Shown one piece after another: positions 8,110-15,093 of a DNA stretch of 22,716 nucleotides; positions within the stretch are counted from its first letter, which is position 1, and every line of letters begins with the position of its first letter. A program made the position numbers and the translations under genes. The notes beneath the pieces are model-generated. The model worked only from the letters and a program-made list of their open reading frames with translations. It did not search any database and was not told where the DNA came from. Location: NCBI GenBank assembly GCA_002319925.1, contig DCFP01000014.1, positions 1 through 22,716 of the forward strand, written 5' to 3'. This stretch comes from Holophagaceae bacterium UBA1801 (GTDB lineage: Bacteria; Acidobacteriota; Holophagae; Holophagales; Holophagaceae).

Positions 8110-8143
8110 GAGCGGAGGAACCTTTTCCTCCGCTCTTTCATTT
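8110..8143 (+). terminator. Rho-independent terminator after pal
   Basis: A perfect 11-bp stem GAGCGGAGGAA / TTCCTCCGCTC (8110-8120 and 8125-8135) with loop CCTT is followed by TTTCATTT. It sits 24 bp after the pal stop and before cpoB, so cpoB probably depends on partial read-through or a start within 8136-8168. Confidence 0.85.
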
Positions 8144-8168
8144 AAAAAACTGACGAAAGGGGGGTCAC

Positions 8169-8900
8169 ATGCGCGTTCGTCGATGGATCGTGCCCGCCGC
8201 GCTGGCCGCGATGGCGTTGAGTATCGGTTGCACCTCGGAGGATCAGCTCAAGAATGTCGAGCAGGAGATCGGGGATCTCAAGATCGAGGTCTTCAAACTC
8301 CGGCAGCAGGTGGAGGAAGCCAACAGCAAGGCCACGGAGGAACAGAGTGCGGCTGGCAATGCGAGGACCCTCGACCGCCGTTTCCAGGCCGACCTCCAGG
8401 AGACCATGCGGCAACTCCAGGACGCCACGCGCATCCTGAACAACCGCCTGGGCAACGCAGCGGCGTTGCGCACCACCAAGCCCGGGACGACCACGCCCGA
8501 GGCCCCCCAGCCCGTGGCATCCAGCGAAGACGAGAAGGCCTTCAACACTGCCGTTCTGGATTACAATCGCGGAAACTACGCCATCGCCGCGGAAAGCCTG
8601 AATCTCTTCCTGAAGAGCTATCCCCAGAGTCCCCGCCGCCCGGACGCGCTCTTCTTCCTTGGCTTGTCCTTCTACAACCAGAAGGCCTACGACAAGGCTC
8701 AGCAGGCCTTCGATCAGATCATGCGGGATCACGCGAATTCCAGCCAGTTCCTGCCAGCCAAGCTCAAGCGCGCTCAGTGCCTAGGAAAGCAGGGACTGAA
8801 GCCGGCTGCGGTGAAATCCTTCAAGGAAATCGTGGATGGCTTCCCCGGAACGCCCGAGGCCCGGACGGCCCAGCAGGAGCTAAGCGACCTGGGCTTCTAG
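8169..8900 (+). CDS. cpoB: CpoB/YbgF-like TPR lipoprotein of the Tol-Pal cluster
   Basis: A 243-aa protein at the position of CpoB (YbgF), which links the Tol-Pal system to peptidoglycan synthesis at division. The order of parts matches: an N-terminal coiled coil (about 25-100, with heptad-like runs such as KNVEQEIGDLKIEVFKLRQQ), a Pro/Thr linker, and three TPR-like repeats (about 120-243) starting EKAFNTAVLDYNRGNYAIAA and including ALFFLGLSFYNQKAYDKA. The signal sequence ends A-L-S-I-G-C21, so a lipoprotein is predicted; E. coli CpoB is a soluble periplasmic protein. A G-run (8158-8163) 5 nt before the ATG acts as the ribosome binding site. The gene is isolated from pal by the terminator and converges on mutY 25 bp away. 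Confidence 0.9.
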   Translation: MRVRRWIVPAALAAMALSIGCTSEDQLKNVEQEIGDLKIEVFKLRQQVEEANSKATEEQSAAGNARTLDRRFQADLQETMRQLQDATRILNNRLGNAAALRTTKPGTTTPEAPQPVASSEDEKAFNTAVLDYNRGNYAIAAESLNLFLKSYPQSPRRPDALFFLGLSFYNQKAYDKAQQAFDQIMRDHANSSQFLPAKLKRAQCLGKQGLKPAAVKSFKEIVDGFPGTPEARTAQQELSDLGF

Positions 8901-8923
8901 ACCGGATTAGCAGCTCCGCGGCG

Positions 8924-8947
8924 GGTCATGGTTTCACGGCCATGACC
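8924..8947. repeat. Inverted repeat at the cpoB/mutY convergent junction
   Basis: GGTCATGG (8924-8931) and CCATGACC (8940-8947) form a perfect 8-bp stem with an 8-nt loop. It covers the mutY stop codon (8926-8928) and lies 23 bp past the cpoB stop. No T-tract follows on either strand, so it may be a hairpin that stabilises 3' ends or a weak terminator. Confidence 0.45.
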
Positions 8948-10047
8948 TGCCGCAGCAATTTGGCGCAGGGCGCGACAGCACTGCCTTGACAAGGCGGGGA
9001 AGGCAGGAGGCTTCTGAGCCTTTGATCTCTCTTTCCCATGGGCAGCGAAGACAGATCTGCCGCAGGGATCCAGACAGAACCAGCCGGTGCCTTGAACCTC
9101 TCGGGCAGCCCGATGGACACTGGGCTCACGTGTTCCTTCCGGTGGCTGTAGACCTGTATCCAGCCTGCCCATGTTTTTATATCCAAGGCCTGGTATGGAT
9201 CGGGTGTTTCCGCGGCGCGATCTTTGGTTTCCAGGAATCCCAGCTCCACCACCGGCCAGCGCCAAAGGCCCGACAGCAGGCCCTTTGCAGAAGGCTGGAG
9301 CACGAGCCAGTGCGCCTCTGCCTGAAGGGCAATGAGCCAGAGATCAATTTCGCGGATGGCTACCGGAGTCCGCGTGACTGGAATCCGATCCGTGACGCCC
9401 AACTGGCGAGCCTTGCAGCAGGGCGTCATGGGACACAGTGGGCACGCGGGTTTCGGGTTGCAGAGGGTCGCGCCCAGTTCCATGACAGCCTGAGTGATCC
9501 GGGAGGGACCGAAGCGCACCAGCCCGGGCTTCAGCCAAGCCCTGAGCAAATTCGCTTGGCGGCGGGGATCCTGTTCGATTCCCAAGACGCGCGACAGCAC
9601 GCGAAAGGCATTGCCATCAAGGGCGGGCTCGGGAAGCTGGAAGGCGATGGACGCCACGGCGGCAGCGGTGTACGGACCAAGGCCAGGCAGGGCGAGGAGT
9701 CCTTCCAGATCGCGGGGCCAGTCCCGGTCTGCGATGACCGTGACGGCCCGCTTCAGGAAGCCCGCACGGCGGTAGTAGCCGAGCCCTTCCCAGAGGCGGT
9801 GGATCTCATCATCGGATGCAGAAGCCAGGCTCGCAGGATCCGGGAAGCGCTCCATCCAGCGGCGGAAGTAGGGGACGACCGTGGCGACCTGGGTCTGCTG
9901 CAGCATCAGTTCCGAAACGAGGACCGCGTAGGGATCGGGATGGGGCAGATCCAGATTCTCCGCGCGCCAGGGCAGGCTGCGCCGGTTCAGCGCGAACCAG
10001 TCTGAAAGGGGTCCGAGGATGACCGTGGCGTCGGGAAAGTGGGTCAT
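8926..10047 (-). CDS. mutY: Adenine DNA glycosylase MutY
   Basis: A 373-aa MutY, which removes adenine mispaired with 8-oxoguanine. The helix-hairpin-helix glycosylase core has Glu46 in VSELMLQQTQV, the hairpin LPGLGPYTAAAVASIAF (about 120-136) and catalytic Asp144 in ALDGNAFRV. A [4Fe-4S] loop follows (Cys196, Cys202, Cys205, Cys210/211). A C-terminal MutT-like domain (about 225-370), with GLWRWPVVEL and QVYSHRKEH, should recognise 8-oxoG. The first two cluster cysteines are five residues apart rather than the usual six. The ATG at 10047 is chosen because family similarity begins there; the frame continues upstream through the tRNA-Leu gene, which cannot be coding. No strong ribosome binding site is seen. 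The gene lies 13 bp downstream of the tRNA terminator hairpin. Confidence 0.94.
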   Translation of the reverse strand: MTHFPDATVILGPLSDWFALNRRSLPWRAENLDLPHPDPYAVLVSELMLQQTQVATVVPYFRRWMERFPDPASLASASDDEIHRLWEGLGYYRRAGFLKRAVTVIADRDWPRDLEGLLALPGLGPYTAAAVASIAFQLPEPALDGNAFRVLSRVLGIEQDPRRQANLLRAWLKPGLVRFGPSRITQAVMELGATLCNPKPACPLCPMTPCCKARQLGVTDRIPVTRTPVAIREIDLWLIALQAEAHWLVLQPSAKGLLSGLWRWPVVELGFLETKDRAAETPDPYQALDIKTWAGWIQVYSHRKEHVSPVSIGLPERFKAPAGSVWIPAADLSSLPMGKRDQRLRSLLPSPPCQGSAVAPCAKLLRQVMAVKP

Positions 10048-10059
10048 GGCAGGTAAAAG

Positions 10060-10084
10060 AAAAGCGCTCCGGAGAGCGCTTTTT
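10060..10084 (-). terminator. Terminator after tRNA-Leu, symmetric on both strands
   Basis: AAAAGCGCTC (10060-10069) pairs with GAGCGCTTTT (10074-10083) around the loop CGGA. On the minus strand it ends in TTTTCTTTT just past the tRNA-Leu 3' end, so it should terminate the tRNA transcript ahead of mutY. Because the stem is flanked by A and T runs it could also stop plus-strand transcription. Confidence 0.8.
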
Positions 10085-10086
10085 GT

Positions 10087-10172
10087 TGGTGCCCGCGAGC
10101 AGACTCGAACTGCTACGGCTTGTGGCCACCACCCCCTCAAGATGGCGTGTCTACCAATTTCACCACGCGGGC
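10087..10172 (-). tRNA. tRNA-Leu (anticodon GAG)
   Basis: The minus strand folds into an 86-nt class II tRNA. The acceptor arms are GCCCGCG / CGCGGGC, the D-loop contains AATTGGTAGACAC typical of tRNA-Leu, the anticodon stem is CCATC/GGTGG with loop TTGAGGG (anticodon GAG, reading CUC and CUU), there is a long variable arm, and the T-loop is TTCGAGT. The CCA end is encoded. It lies directly downstream of secG, as leuU (also GAG) does in E. coli. Confidence 0.95.
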
Positions 10173-10186
10173 AGAGCGGAAATCAA

Positions 10187-10215
10187 AGGATGCCACGGCT
10201 TGCGGCCCCCGTCAA
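10187..10215 (-). promoter_or_regulatory. Candidate promoter of tRNA-Leu
   Basis: On the minus strand TTGACG (10215-10210) and CATCCT (10192-10187) are 17 bp apart, which places the start near 10180, a few bases before the mature tRNA 5' end. The -35 box begins right after the secG stop. It is followed by GGGGGCC-like sequence, shared with the tRNA-Ala promoter. Confidence 0.5.
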
Positions 10216-10218
10216 TCC

Positions 10219-10572
10219 TCACTTTTTGGGCGTGGCAGGAGTCGGGGCGGGAGCGGCCGGCGCAGGCGCGGGAGTCGCAGGTGCAGTATTTGTCGAGACC
10301 GGAGCGGACGAGGCGCCCTTGTCCAGCACGGACCGGGTGGACTTGACGATCGTGATTTCGATGATCAGGCAGGAGGCGAGGAAGATGGCCGCGAGCCAGT
10401 AAGTCACCTTGGCGAGCACGGGCGCTGCACCCTGGGCGCCGAAGGCGGAATTGGCGCCGCCGCCGCCGAAGGTCGCGCTGAGGCCGCCTCCCTTGGCTCC
10501 GGGCTGAAGAAGAATGCAACCGATGAGCATCACGCCCATGATCACGCTGAAAGTCACTAGGAATCCGCTCAT
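10219..10572 (-). CDS. secG: Preprotein translocase subunit SecG
   Basis: A 117-aa inner-membrane protein of the SecYEG channel. Two membrane segments are visible: FLVTFSVIMGVMLIGCILL (about 4-22) and YWLAAIFLASCLIIEITIV (about 58-76). Between them lies the conserved cytoplasmic loop LLQPGAKGGGLSATFGG, the SecG signature. The C-terminal 35 residues form an Ala/Pro/Thr tail ending in PKK, a low-complexity extension seen in various SecG proteins. GGAG 6 nt before the ATG supports the start, and a TAAAAT box lies just upstream. Unlike many genomes, tpiA is not upstream; a TPR-protein gene is. tRNA-Leu(GAG) follows. Confidence 0.94.
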   Translation of the reverse strand: MSGFLVTFSVIMGVMLIGCILLQPGAKGGGLSATFGGGGANSAFGAQGAAPVLAKVTYWLAAIFLASCLIIEITIVKSTRSVLDKGASSAPVSTNTAPATPAPAPAAPAPTPATPKK

Positions 10573-10590
10573 TGGTTCTCCGAACCTGCC

Positions 10591-10596
10591 ATTTTA
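10591..10596 (-). promoter_or_regulatory. Candidate -10 box (TAAAAT) for secG
   Basis: TAAAAT on the minus strand lies 18 bp before the secG ATG, in the 51-bp gap after the TPR gene. It would give a leader of about 12 nt that includes the GGAG site. The best -35 at 17-bp spacing is a poor CTGGAG. Confidence 0.35.
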
Positions 10597-10623
10597 CCAG
10601 CCTCCGCGAGGATCTCCAGCACG

Positions 10624-12165
10624 TTATTCCTCGGCGGCGCTGGGGCTGCGCTCCTGCTCCAGCCAGCGATTGATGGTCTCTTCCGTCACCCCCAGTTTGG
10701 ACAAGTGCTCGGAGGCCATCTTAAGGCTCTGGCCTTCGTCGCGGCAAAGGAGGAGGCGCCGCTTCCAGGCGTCCAGAGCGCGTTCCCGCAGATTCGTTTC
10801 GCCGGCGGTCATGCGGCGCTCGAGGATGAAGCCCAAGTTGTTGGCGGCCTTGCGGTGCTGGGGGTCGAAGGTCAGGGCCTTCTCGTAGGCTTCCGTGGCC
10901 TCCCCCAGCTTGTCGCTGATCTCCAGGGCCACGCCCCGGGCGTTCCACACATCGGGATCCTCCGGCGCCAGGGCCATGGCTTCCTTCACCATGCGGAGCT
11001 GGTCGTCAAGCCTCTGCATTTGCCGGTAGCACTCGGAGAGCCCAAGGTAGGCGCTGTATTCGCCCGGATCCGATTCCAGGGCGGCTAGGAAGCAGCGCTC
11101 GCTCTCCGTGGGTTGGCCCATCTTCAGCAGGACGTAGCCGAGCTGCACCTGGATATCCGCCGCCTCGGTGTCCCGGGCCAGCGCCTCGCGATAGCAGCGC
11201 AGTGCGTCTTCCCAGCGCTTGTCTTCACGCGCCAAGTCCCCGAGGGCTGACCAGGGGTTGGCGGACTCGGGGTCGGTTTCCGTGGCTAGGGAGAAATAGG
11301 ACACGGCGCCGTCGCGGTCGCCCAGGTCCCTCCGGATCTCACCCAGCATCGCGTAGGCTTCTGCGAGCACTTCCGCGGGCGGCGCCAACAGCAGGAGCTG
11401 GTGCAGTTCCGCCTGGGCCATCTCCAGATGCCCCTGCTCGGAGAACAATTCCGCGAGGATGAAATAGCTGGCGGGCTCGCGCACCTGCAGGCTCCGGGCT
11501 CGGTGGATGCAGCGCAGTCCTGCTTCCATGTTGTTCCGGCGGAGCAGCGTCTCGCCCAGGCTGTGCCAGCCCCAGAAGTAGTTTGGATCCACGTCCAGCG
11601 CAGCCACGAACTGGGCTTCGGCGCCCTTGGCATCCTCCAGCTGGTCGCAGGTGATGCCCAGCAGGCGCAGGGTGCGTGGATCCCTCGGTTGCAGACTGAG
11701 GGCCTTCAGGAACCAGGTCTTGGCTTCGGATGGGGTGTCTCGCTGCAGGCAAAGGAGGCCCATGAGTTCCAGGGTCTTGGGGTCCTGGCCGTTGCGTTCG
11801 AGGGCCTGGCGCAGCGCTCGTTCGGCGTCATCGGGCCGTTGCTGCAGCATGCGCACGTAGCCCAGATTGCGGCACGGCGTGCCATCGGAGGGATTCTCGT
11901 CCCGCACTGCTTCCAGCTCGCGGTGGAGGTTGTCCAGCTCCTCCAGCGCGGCGTGGTCGCCTTCCGCCACGATGCGCTCGAACCAGGCTTCGCCATCGGA
12001 GCGGTTCTCTTCCAGCAGGCGATCCAGGATCTCCGCGGCGTCCTTGTGCATGCACCGGCCGTTCATGGCCTTGGCGAGCTGCAACAGGGATTGGGATGCC
12101 GCGGCGGAGTCGTTGCGGAGGGCGGTGATTTCAGGATCTAGCAGCCGGAGCCAGGAGCAGGGCAT
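10624..12165 (-). CDS. Large tetratricopeptide-repeat protein
   Basis: A 513-aa protein made almost entirely of tetratricopeptide repeats, roughly 11 or 12 units of 34 residues. Clear examples include DALRCYREALARDTEAADIQ and the units beginning AEAQFVAALDVDPNYFWGWH and ATEAYEKALTFDPQHRKAAN. There is no signal peptide (MPCSWLRLLDPEI) and no enzymatic domain, so it is probably a cytoplasmic scaffold; partners are unknown. The last 60 residues leave the TPR pattern and include RRLLLCRDEGQSLKMASEHL, then a segment (SKLGVTEETINRWLEQE) that looks like a small helix-turn-helix-like end. GAGGT 6 nt before the ATG supports the start. It follows the dehydrogenase gene after 37 bp and precedes secG on the same strand. 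Confidence 0.88.
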   Translation of the reverse strand: MPCSWLRLLDPEITALRNDSAAASQSLLQLAKAMNGRCMHKDAAEILDRLLEENRSDGEAWFERIVAEGDHAALEELDNLHRELEAVRDENPSDGTPCRNLGYVRMLQQRPDDAERALRQALERNGQDPKTLELMGLLCLQRDTPSEAKTWFLKALSLQPRDPRTLRLLGITCDQLEDAKGAEAQFVAALDVDPNYFWGWHSLGETLLRRNNMEAGLRCIHRARSLQVREPASYFILAELFSEQGHLEMAQAELHQLLLLAPPAEVLAEAYAMLGEIRRDLGDRDGAVSYFSLATETDPESANPWSALGDLAREDKRWEDALRCYREALARDTEAADIQVQLGYVLLKMGQPTESERCFLAALESDPGEYSAYLGLSECYRQMQRLDDQLRMVKEAMALAPEDPDVWNARGVALEISDKLGEATEAYEKALTFDPQHRKAANNLGFILERRMTAGETNLRERALDAWKRRLLLCRDEGQSLKMASEHLSKLGVTEETINRWLEQERSPSAAEE

Positions 12166-12202
12166 GGGATGACCTCAAAAGTTGCTCCCACAGCTTAGCA
12201 GG

Positions 12203-13135
12203 CTAGTGTGTTCCTAGAGCCTTCTCGATCCCTTCGCAGAGCAGCCTCGCCATGGCTTCCCGGGTTTCCCGGGTGGCCGAGCCCAGATGGGGCAGCAGCA
12301 CGGCGTTGGGAGCGGTGAACCAGGCAGGGTTTACCTCTGGCTCGCCGTCGTACACATCCAGTCCCACGCCGCCGAGGTAGCCGGAGTGCAGCTTCTCGAG
12401 CACCGCGGACTCGTCCATGATGTTGCCTCGCGCGGTGTTGATGATGACTGTGCCCTGGGGCAGGAGGCTGAGCATCTTGCGGTCCAGGATGCCTCTCGTT
12501 TCATCCGTCAGGGGGCAGTGCAGGGAGAGCACTGCGCATTGCGGCAGCATTTCCTTCAAGGGCATGCGGCGGCCGATGGATGGCCCGAAATCCACGGGAT
12601 GGTTCTTGCCGTCGCGATCCCAGAACACGGGCTTCATGCCGAGAGCCCATACGCGGCGGGCGAAGGCCTTGCCGATGGCTCCGGAGCCGAGGATGCCGCA
12701 GACCTTGCCCGCGAGTCCGATGCCCAGTAGTTGATCCGGCGCCCAGCCCTTCCACTTGCCGGAGCGGACGAGCGCCTCACCCTCGGCCACCCTGCGCGTT
12801 GCGGCCAGCAGCAGCGTGAGGGCAAGGTCCGCCGTGGCATCGGTGAGCACGCCCGGTGTGTTGATGATGGCAATGCCCAGTTCTTCGCATTTCTTGATGG
12901 GCAGATGGTTCACGCCGACGGAGTAGGTGCCGATGGCTTTCAGATTCGGGGCCATCTCCAGGTCCTGTTCACGGACCGGTTCGGAGAGGAGCACGATCAT
13001 GGCCTCGGCCTTCGCCAATTCCATGCGCCAGGCGACGGAACGGTAGGGCGCGATGCAGAGATCGGGATAGCGCTGGCCGAGGTCCTGGAGCGATCGCCCC
13101 ACGAGCGGAGAGGTGGAAAGAATGCGCGTCGTCAT
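12203..13135 (-). CDS. D-isomer-specific 2-hydroxyacid dehydrogenase
   Basis: A 310-aa NAD(P)-dependent dehydrogenase that interconverts 2-oxoacids and D-2-hydroxyacids, most like glyoxylate/hydroxypyruvate reductases. The nucleotide loop reads GILGSGAIGKAFA. The catalytic triad is Arg236 (INTARGNIMDE), Glu265 (DVYDGEPE) and His283 (LLPHLGSATRETREAM). The earlier motif GTYSVGVNHLPI belongs to the substrate-binding domain. The exact substrate cannot be read from the sequence. The ATG at 13135 overlaps the ruvA TGA (ATGA), so translation is probably coupled to ruvA; an AAGG about 12 nt upstream is the only weak ribosome binding site. The frame stays open inside ruvA, but family similarity begins at MTTRILSTSP. 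Confidence 0.92.
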   Translation of the reverse strand: MTTRILSTSPLVGRSLQDLGQRYPDLCIAPYRSVAWRMELAKAEAMIVLLSEPVREQDLEMAPNLKAIGTYSVGVNHLPIKKCEELGIAIINTPGVLTDATADLALTLLLAATRRVAEGEALVRSGKWKGWAPDQLLGIGLAGKVCGILGSGAIGKAFARRVWALGMKPVFWDRDGKNHPVDFGPSIGRRMPLKEMLPQCAVLSLHCPLTDETRGILDRKMLSLLPQGTVIINTARGNIMDESAVLEKLHSGYLGGVGLDVYDGEPEVNPAWFTAPNAVLLPHLGSATRETREAMARLLCEGIEKALGTH

Positions 13136-13722
13136 CGTTGCAGAGCCTTCAAAGCGAGCCGGATGGCTTCCGGAAGAGGCGGTTTCGTGGCCTTGAGTTC
13201 GGCCACGATGGGGAGCACCGAATCCTCGCGGAAACCCAGGTTGGTCAGCGCGGAGCGCAGATCGCCTTCCCACGCGTCAAGCGGAGCCGCCGCCGAGCCA
13301 AGACCGTCGAGGCCACCCAGGCCACCCAGTTTTTCAGAGAGTTCGAAGCACATTTTCTCGGCGGTCTTCTTGCCGATGCCGGGAATGCGGGTGAGCGACT
13401 TCACATCGCGGTTGCGGATGGCCTGGATGAGATCTTCCAACGGCAGTGCGCCCAGGGCCGCCAGCGCCAGCTTGGGCCCGATGCCGTCCACCTTCACCAG
13501 CAGCCTGTATGCCTCGCGCTCCTGGGCGCTGGCGAAGCCCAGCAGGCTCAGGTCGTTTTCCCGCAGCAACGTCTCCACGTGCAGGATGACCTGTTCGCCC
13601 GCTTCCGGCAGCGATCCATAGGTGCCGAGAGAGATGGCGCATACGTATCCCACACCGCCGCATTCCACGATGGCTTGGCCGGGACGTTTCAGGATGAGTT
13701 CACCACGGAGTCGGCCGATCAT
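13132..13722 (-). CDS. ruvA: Holliday junction branch migration protein RuvA
   Basis: A 196-aa RuvA, the junction-binding tetramer that loads the RuvB motor. It starts with the standard MIGRLRGEL and an OB-fold domain I (about 1-63). Domain II carries two helix-hairpin-helix motifs, LLVKVDGIGPKLALAAL and LTRIPGIGKKTAEKM, and the C-terminal domain III (about 145-196) contacts RuvB. A Gly/Leu-rich linker separates domains II and III. ruvB and ruvC are not in the window. The ATG at 13722 is chosen because the RuvA N-terminus begins exactly there. A TATGCT box ends only 6 nt before it, so the mRNA may be leaderless. The stop overlaps the downstream dehydrogenase start. Confidence 0.96.
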   Translation of the reverse strand: MIGRLRGELILKRPGQAIVECGGVGYVCAISLGTYGSLPEAGEQVILHVETLLRENDLSLLGFASAQEREAYRLLVKVDGIGPKLALAALGALPLEDLIQAIRNRDVKSLTRIPGIGKKTAEKMCFELSEKLGGLGGLDGLGSAAAPLDAWEGDLRSALTNLGFREDSVLPIVAELKATKPPLPEAIRLALKALQR

Positions 13723-13728
13723 GGTTCC

Positions 13729-13734
13729 AGCATA
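13729..13734 (-). promoter_or_regulatory. Candidate -10 box (TATGCT) for ruvA
   Basis: GCTATGCTGGAACC directly precedes the ruvA ATG on the minus strand. If TATGCT is the -10 box, transcription would begin at the A of the ATG. No good -35 box is seen. Confidence 0.35.
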
Positions 13735-13940
13735 GCGGATTCTCCAACCGGTCTCCGGCAGCCCCAGATGCAGCCGAGGCTGAGTAGGCTTTACCAGCGG
13801 GGGCCATTGATCGGGCCTGTGATATTCCCGGAGCCGGACCGGGCAGGTCCATCCGAAACAAGATTTAGCCGAATGGGGATTGCATCCGAAATAGATATGC
13901 ATGGGAACTTCGATGGGAGCGCGGCTCCGGGGGGCTGAGC

Positions 13941-15080
13941 ATGAAGGTCGAACAACGGCAATGGAACGTGAAGGCTGGCTGGGACCAACCCCTTCCTGGC
14001 GCCCTGGGATCCTCGGCCCAGCTGGTGCTGGTCTTCGGGAGCAAGGATGCCCTGAAGCATGAGGAGGCCATGAAGGCGGCCCGGGAGGCTTATCCCGGCG
14101 CCCAGTTCTTCGGCTGCTCCACCGCCGGTGAAATCCTGGGCACGAGCGTATTGGATGACACCCTCGTTCTGACCGCCATCCAATTCAAGACCACCCGGAT
14201 CCAGGGAGCACAAGTGAAGATCGCCCACGCCAGGGAAAGCCATGTGGCCGGGCAGCGCCTGAGCCTGGCACTGAGCAGGGAAGGCCTCGTCCACGTCATG
14301 GTGCTTTCCGATGGAACCTGCGTCAATGGCAGTGACCTGGTCGAAGGCCTCACCCAGAATCTGCCGGAACATGTGACCGTGACGGGCGGCCTGTCCGCCG
14401 ATGGCGACCGGTTCCAGGAGACCCTCGTGCTCTGGGATGGCAAGCCGGAGCCCAACACCATCGCAGCCATCGGATTCTACGGCGAGGATCTGCGGGTCGG
14501 ATACGGATCCCTCGGCGGCTGGGATCCCTTCGGCCCAGAGCGCATGATCACGCGTTCCCAGGACAACGTGCTCTACGAGCTGGATGGCCGTCCCGCCTTG
14601 GATCTCTACCGGGAGTATCTGGGCGAACACGCGAAGGGCCTGCCCGCGGCGGGGCTGCTCTTCCCTCTGAGTCTCCGCACGGATGCAGGCGGCGAGGCCG
14701 TGGTCCGGACGATCCTGGGCATCGATTCAGCCACCGGCAGCATGACCTTCGCGGGCGATGTGCCCCAGGGAACTTACGCCAGGCTGATGAAGGCGAATTT
14801 CGAAAGATTGATCGATGGGGCCGCCGGCGCCGCCAAGACCTGCCACTCGGCGCTCAGCGGGCTGGAGCCCGACTTCGCCGTGCTCATCAGCTGCGTGGGG
14901 AGGAAACTCGTCCTTAAGCAGCGGATCGAAGAAGAGGTGGAAGGCGTGCGAGAGTTCCTCGGCGCCCGCCCGAAGTTAACCGGCTTCTATTCGTACGGAG
15001 AGATTTCTCCTTTCGTACAGAGCGCCAAGTGCGAACTGCACAACCAGACCATGACCATCACTGCCTTCGCCGAGGTTTGA
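13941..15080 (+). CDS. FIST-domain signal transduction protein (NosP-like candidate)
   Basis: A 379-aa soluble protein with FIST N and FIST C domains. Residues about 25-220 form FIST N, with the hallmark GCSTAGEI (58-65) and GGLSADGDRF (about 150-160). FIST C (about 225-365) ends in a TGFYSYGEISPF block, which is typical. FIST domains are intracellular sensory domains. In Pseudomonas, Legionella and others a FIST protein called NosP binds haem and nitric oxide and inhibits a kinase encoded next to it. The same layout occurs here, with the hybrid kinase 13 bp downstream. Whether this protein binds haem cannot be read from the sequence; small ligands have also been proposed for FIST. A G-rich stretch (GGGGGGCTGAGC) precedes the ATG. 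Confidence 0.9.
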   Translation: MKVEQRQWNVKAGWDQPLPGALGSSAQLVLVFGSKDALKHEEAMKAAREAYPGAQFFGCSTAGEILGTSVLDDTLVLTAIQFKTTRIQGAQVKIAHARESHVAGQRLSLALSREGLVHVMVLSDGTCVNGSDLVEGLTQNLPEHVTVTGGLSADGDRFQETLVLWDGKPEPNTIAAIGFYGEDLRVGYGSLGGWDPFGPERMITRSQDNVLYELDGRPALDLYREYLGEHAKGLPAAGLLFPLSLRTDAGGEAVVRTILGIDSATGSMTFAGDVPQGTYARLMKANFERLIDGAAGAAKTCHSALSGLEPDFAVLISCVGRKLVLKQRIEEEVEGVREFLGARPKLTGFYSYGEISPFVQSAKCELHNQTMTITAFAEV

Positions 15081-15093
15081 CGTGGAGAGCGGG

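Noticed and set aside
8926..10140. Longer MutY reading frame starting at 10140
   Set aside because: The extra 31 codons run through the terminator and the tRNA-Leu gene; the family N-terminus begins at the ATG at 10047.
13861..13910. Possible sigma-54 or NsrR-type site upstream of the FIST gene (TTGCAT and ATGCAT elements)
   Set aside because: The GG-GC spacing does not fit sigma-54, and the two TGCAT elements are not arranged as the NsrR inverted repeat. Too weak to call.
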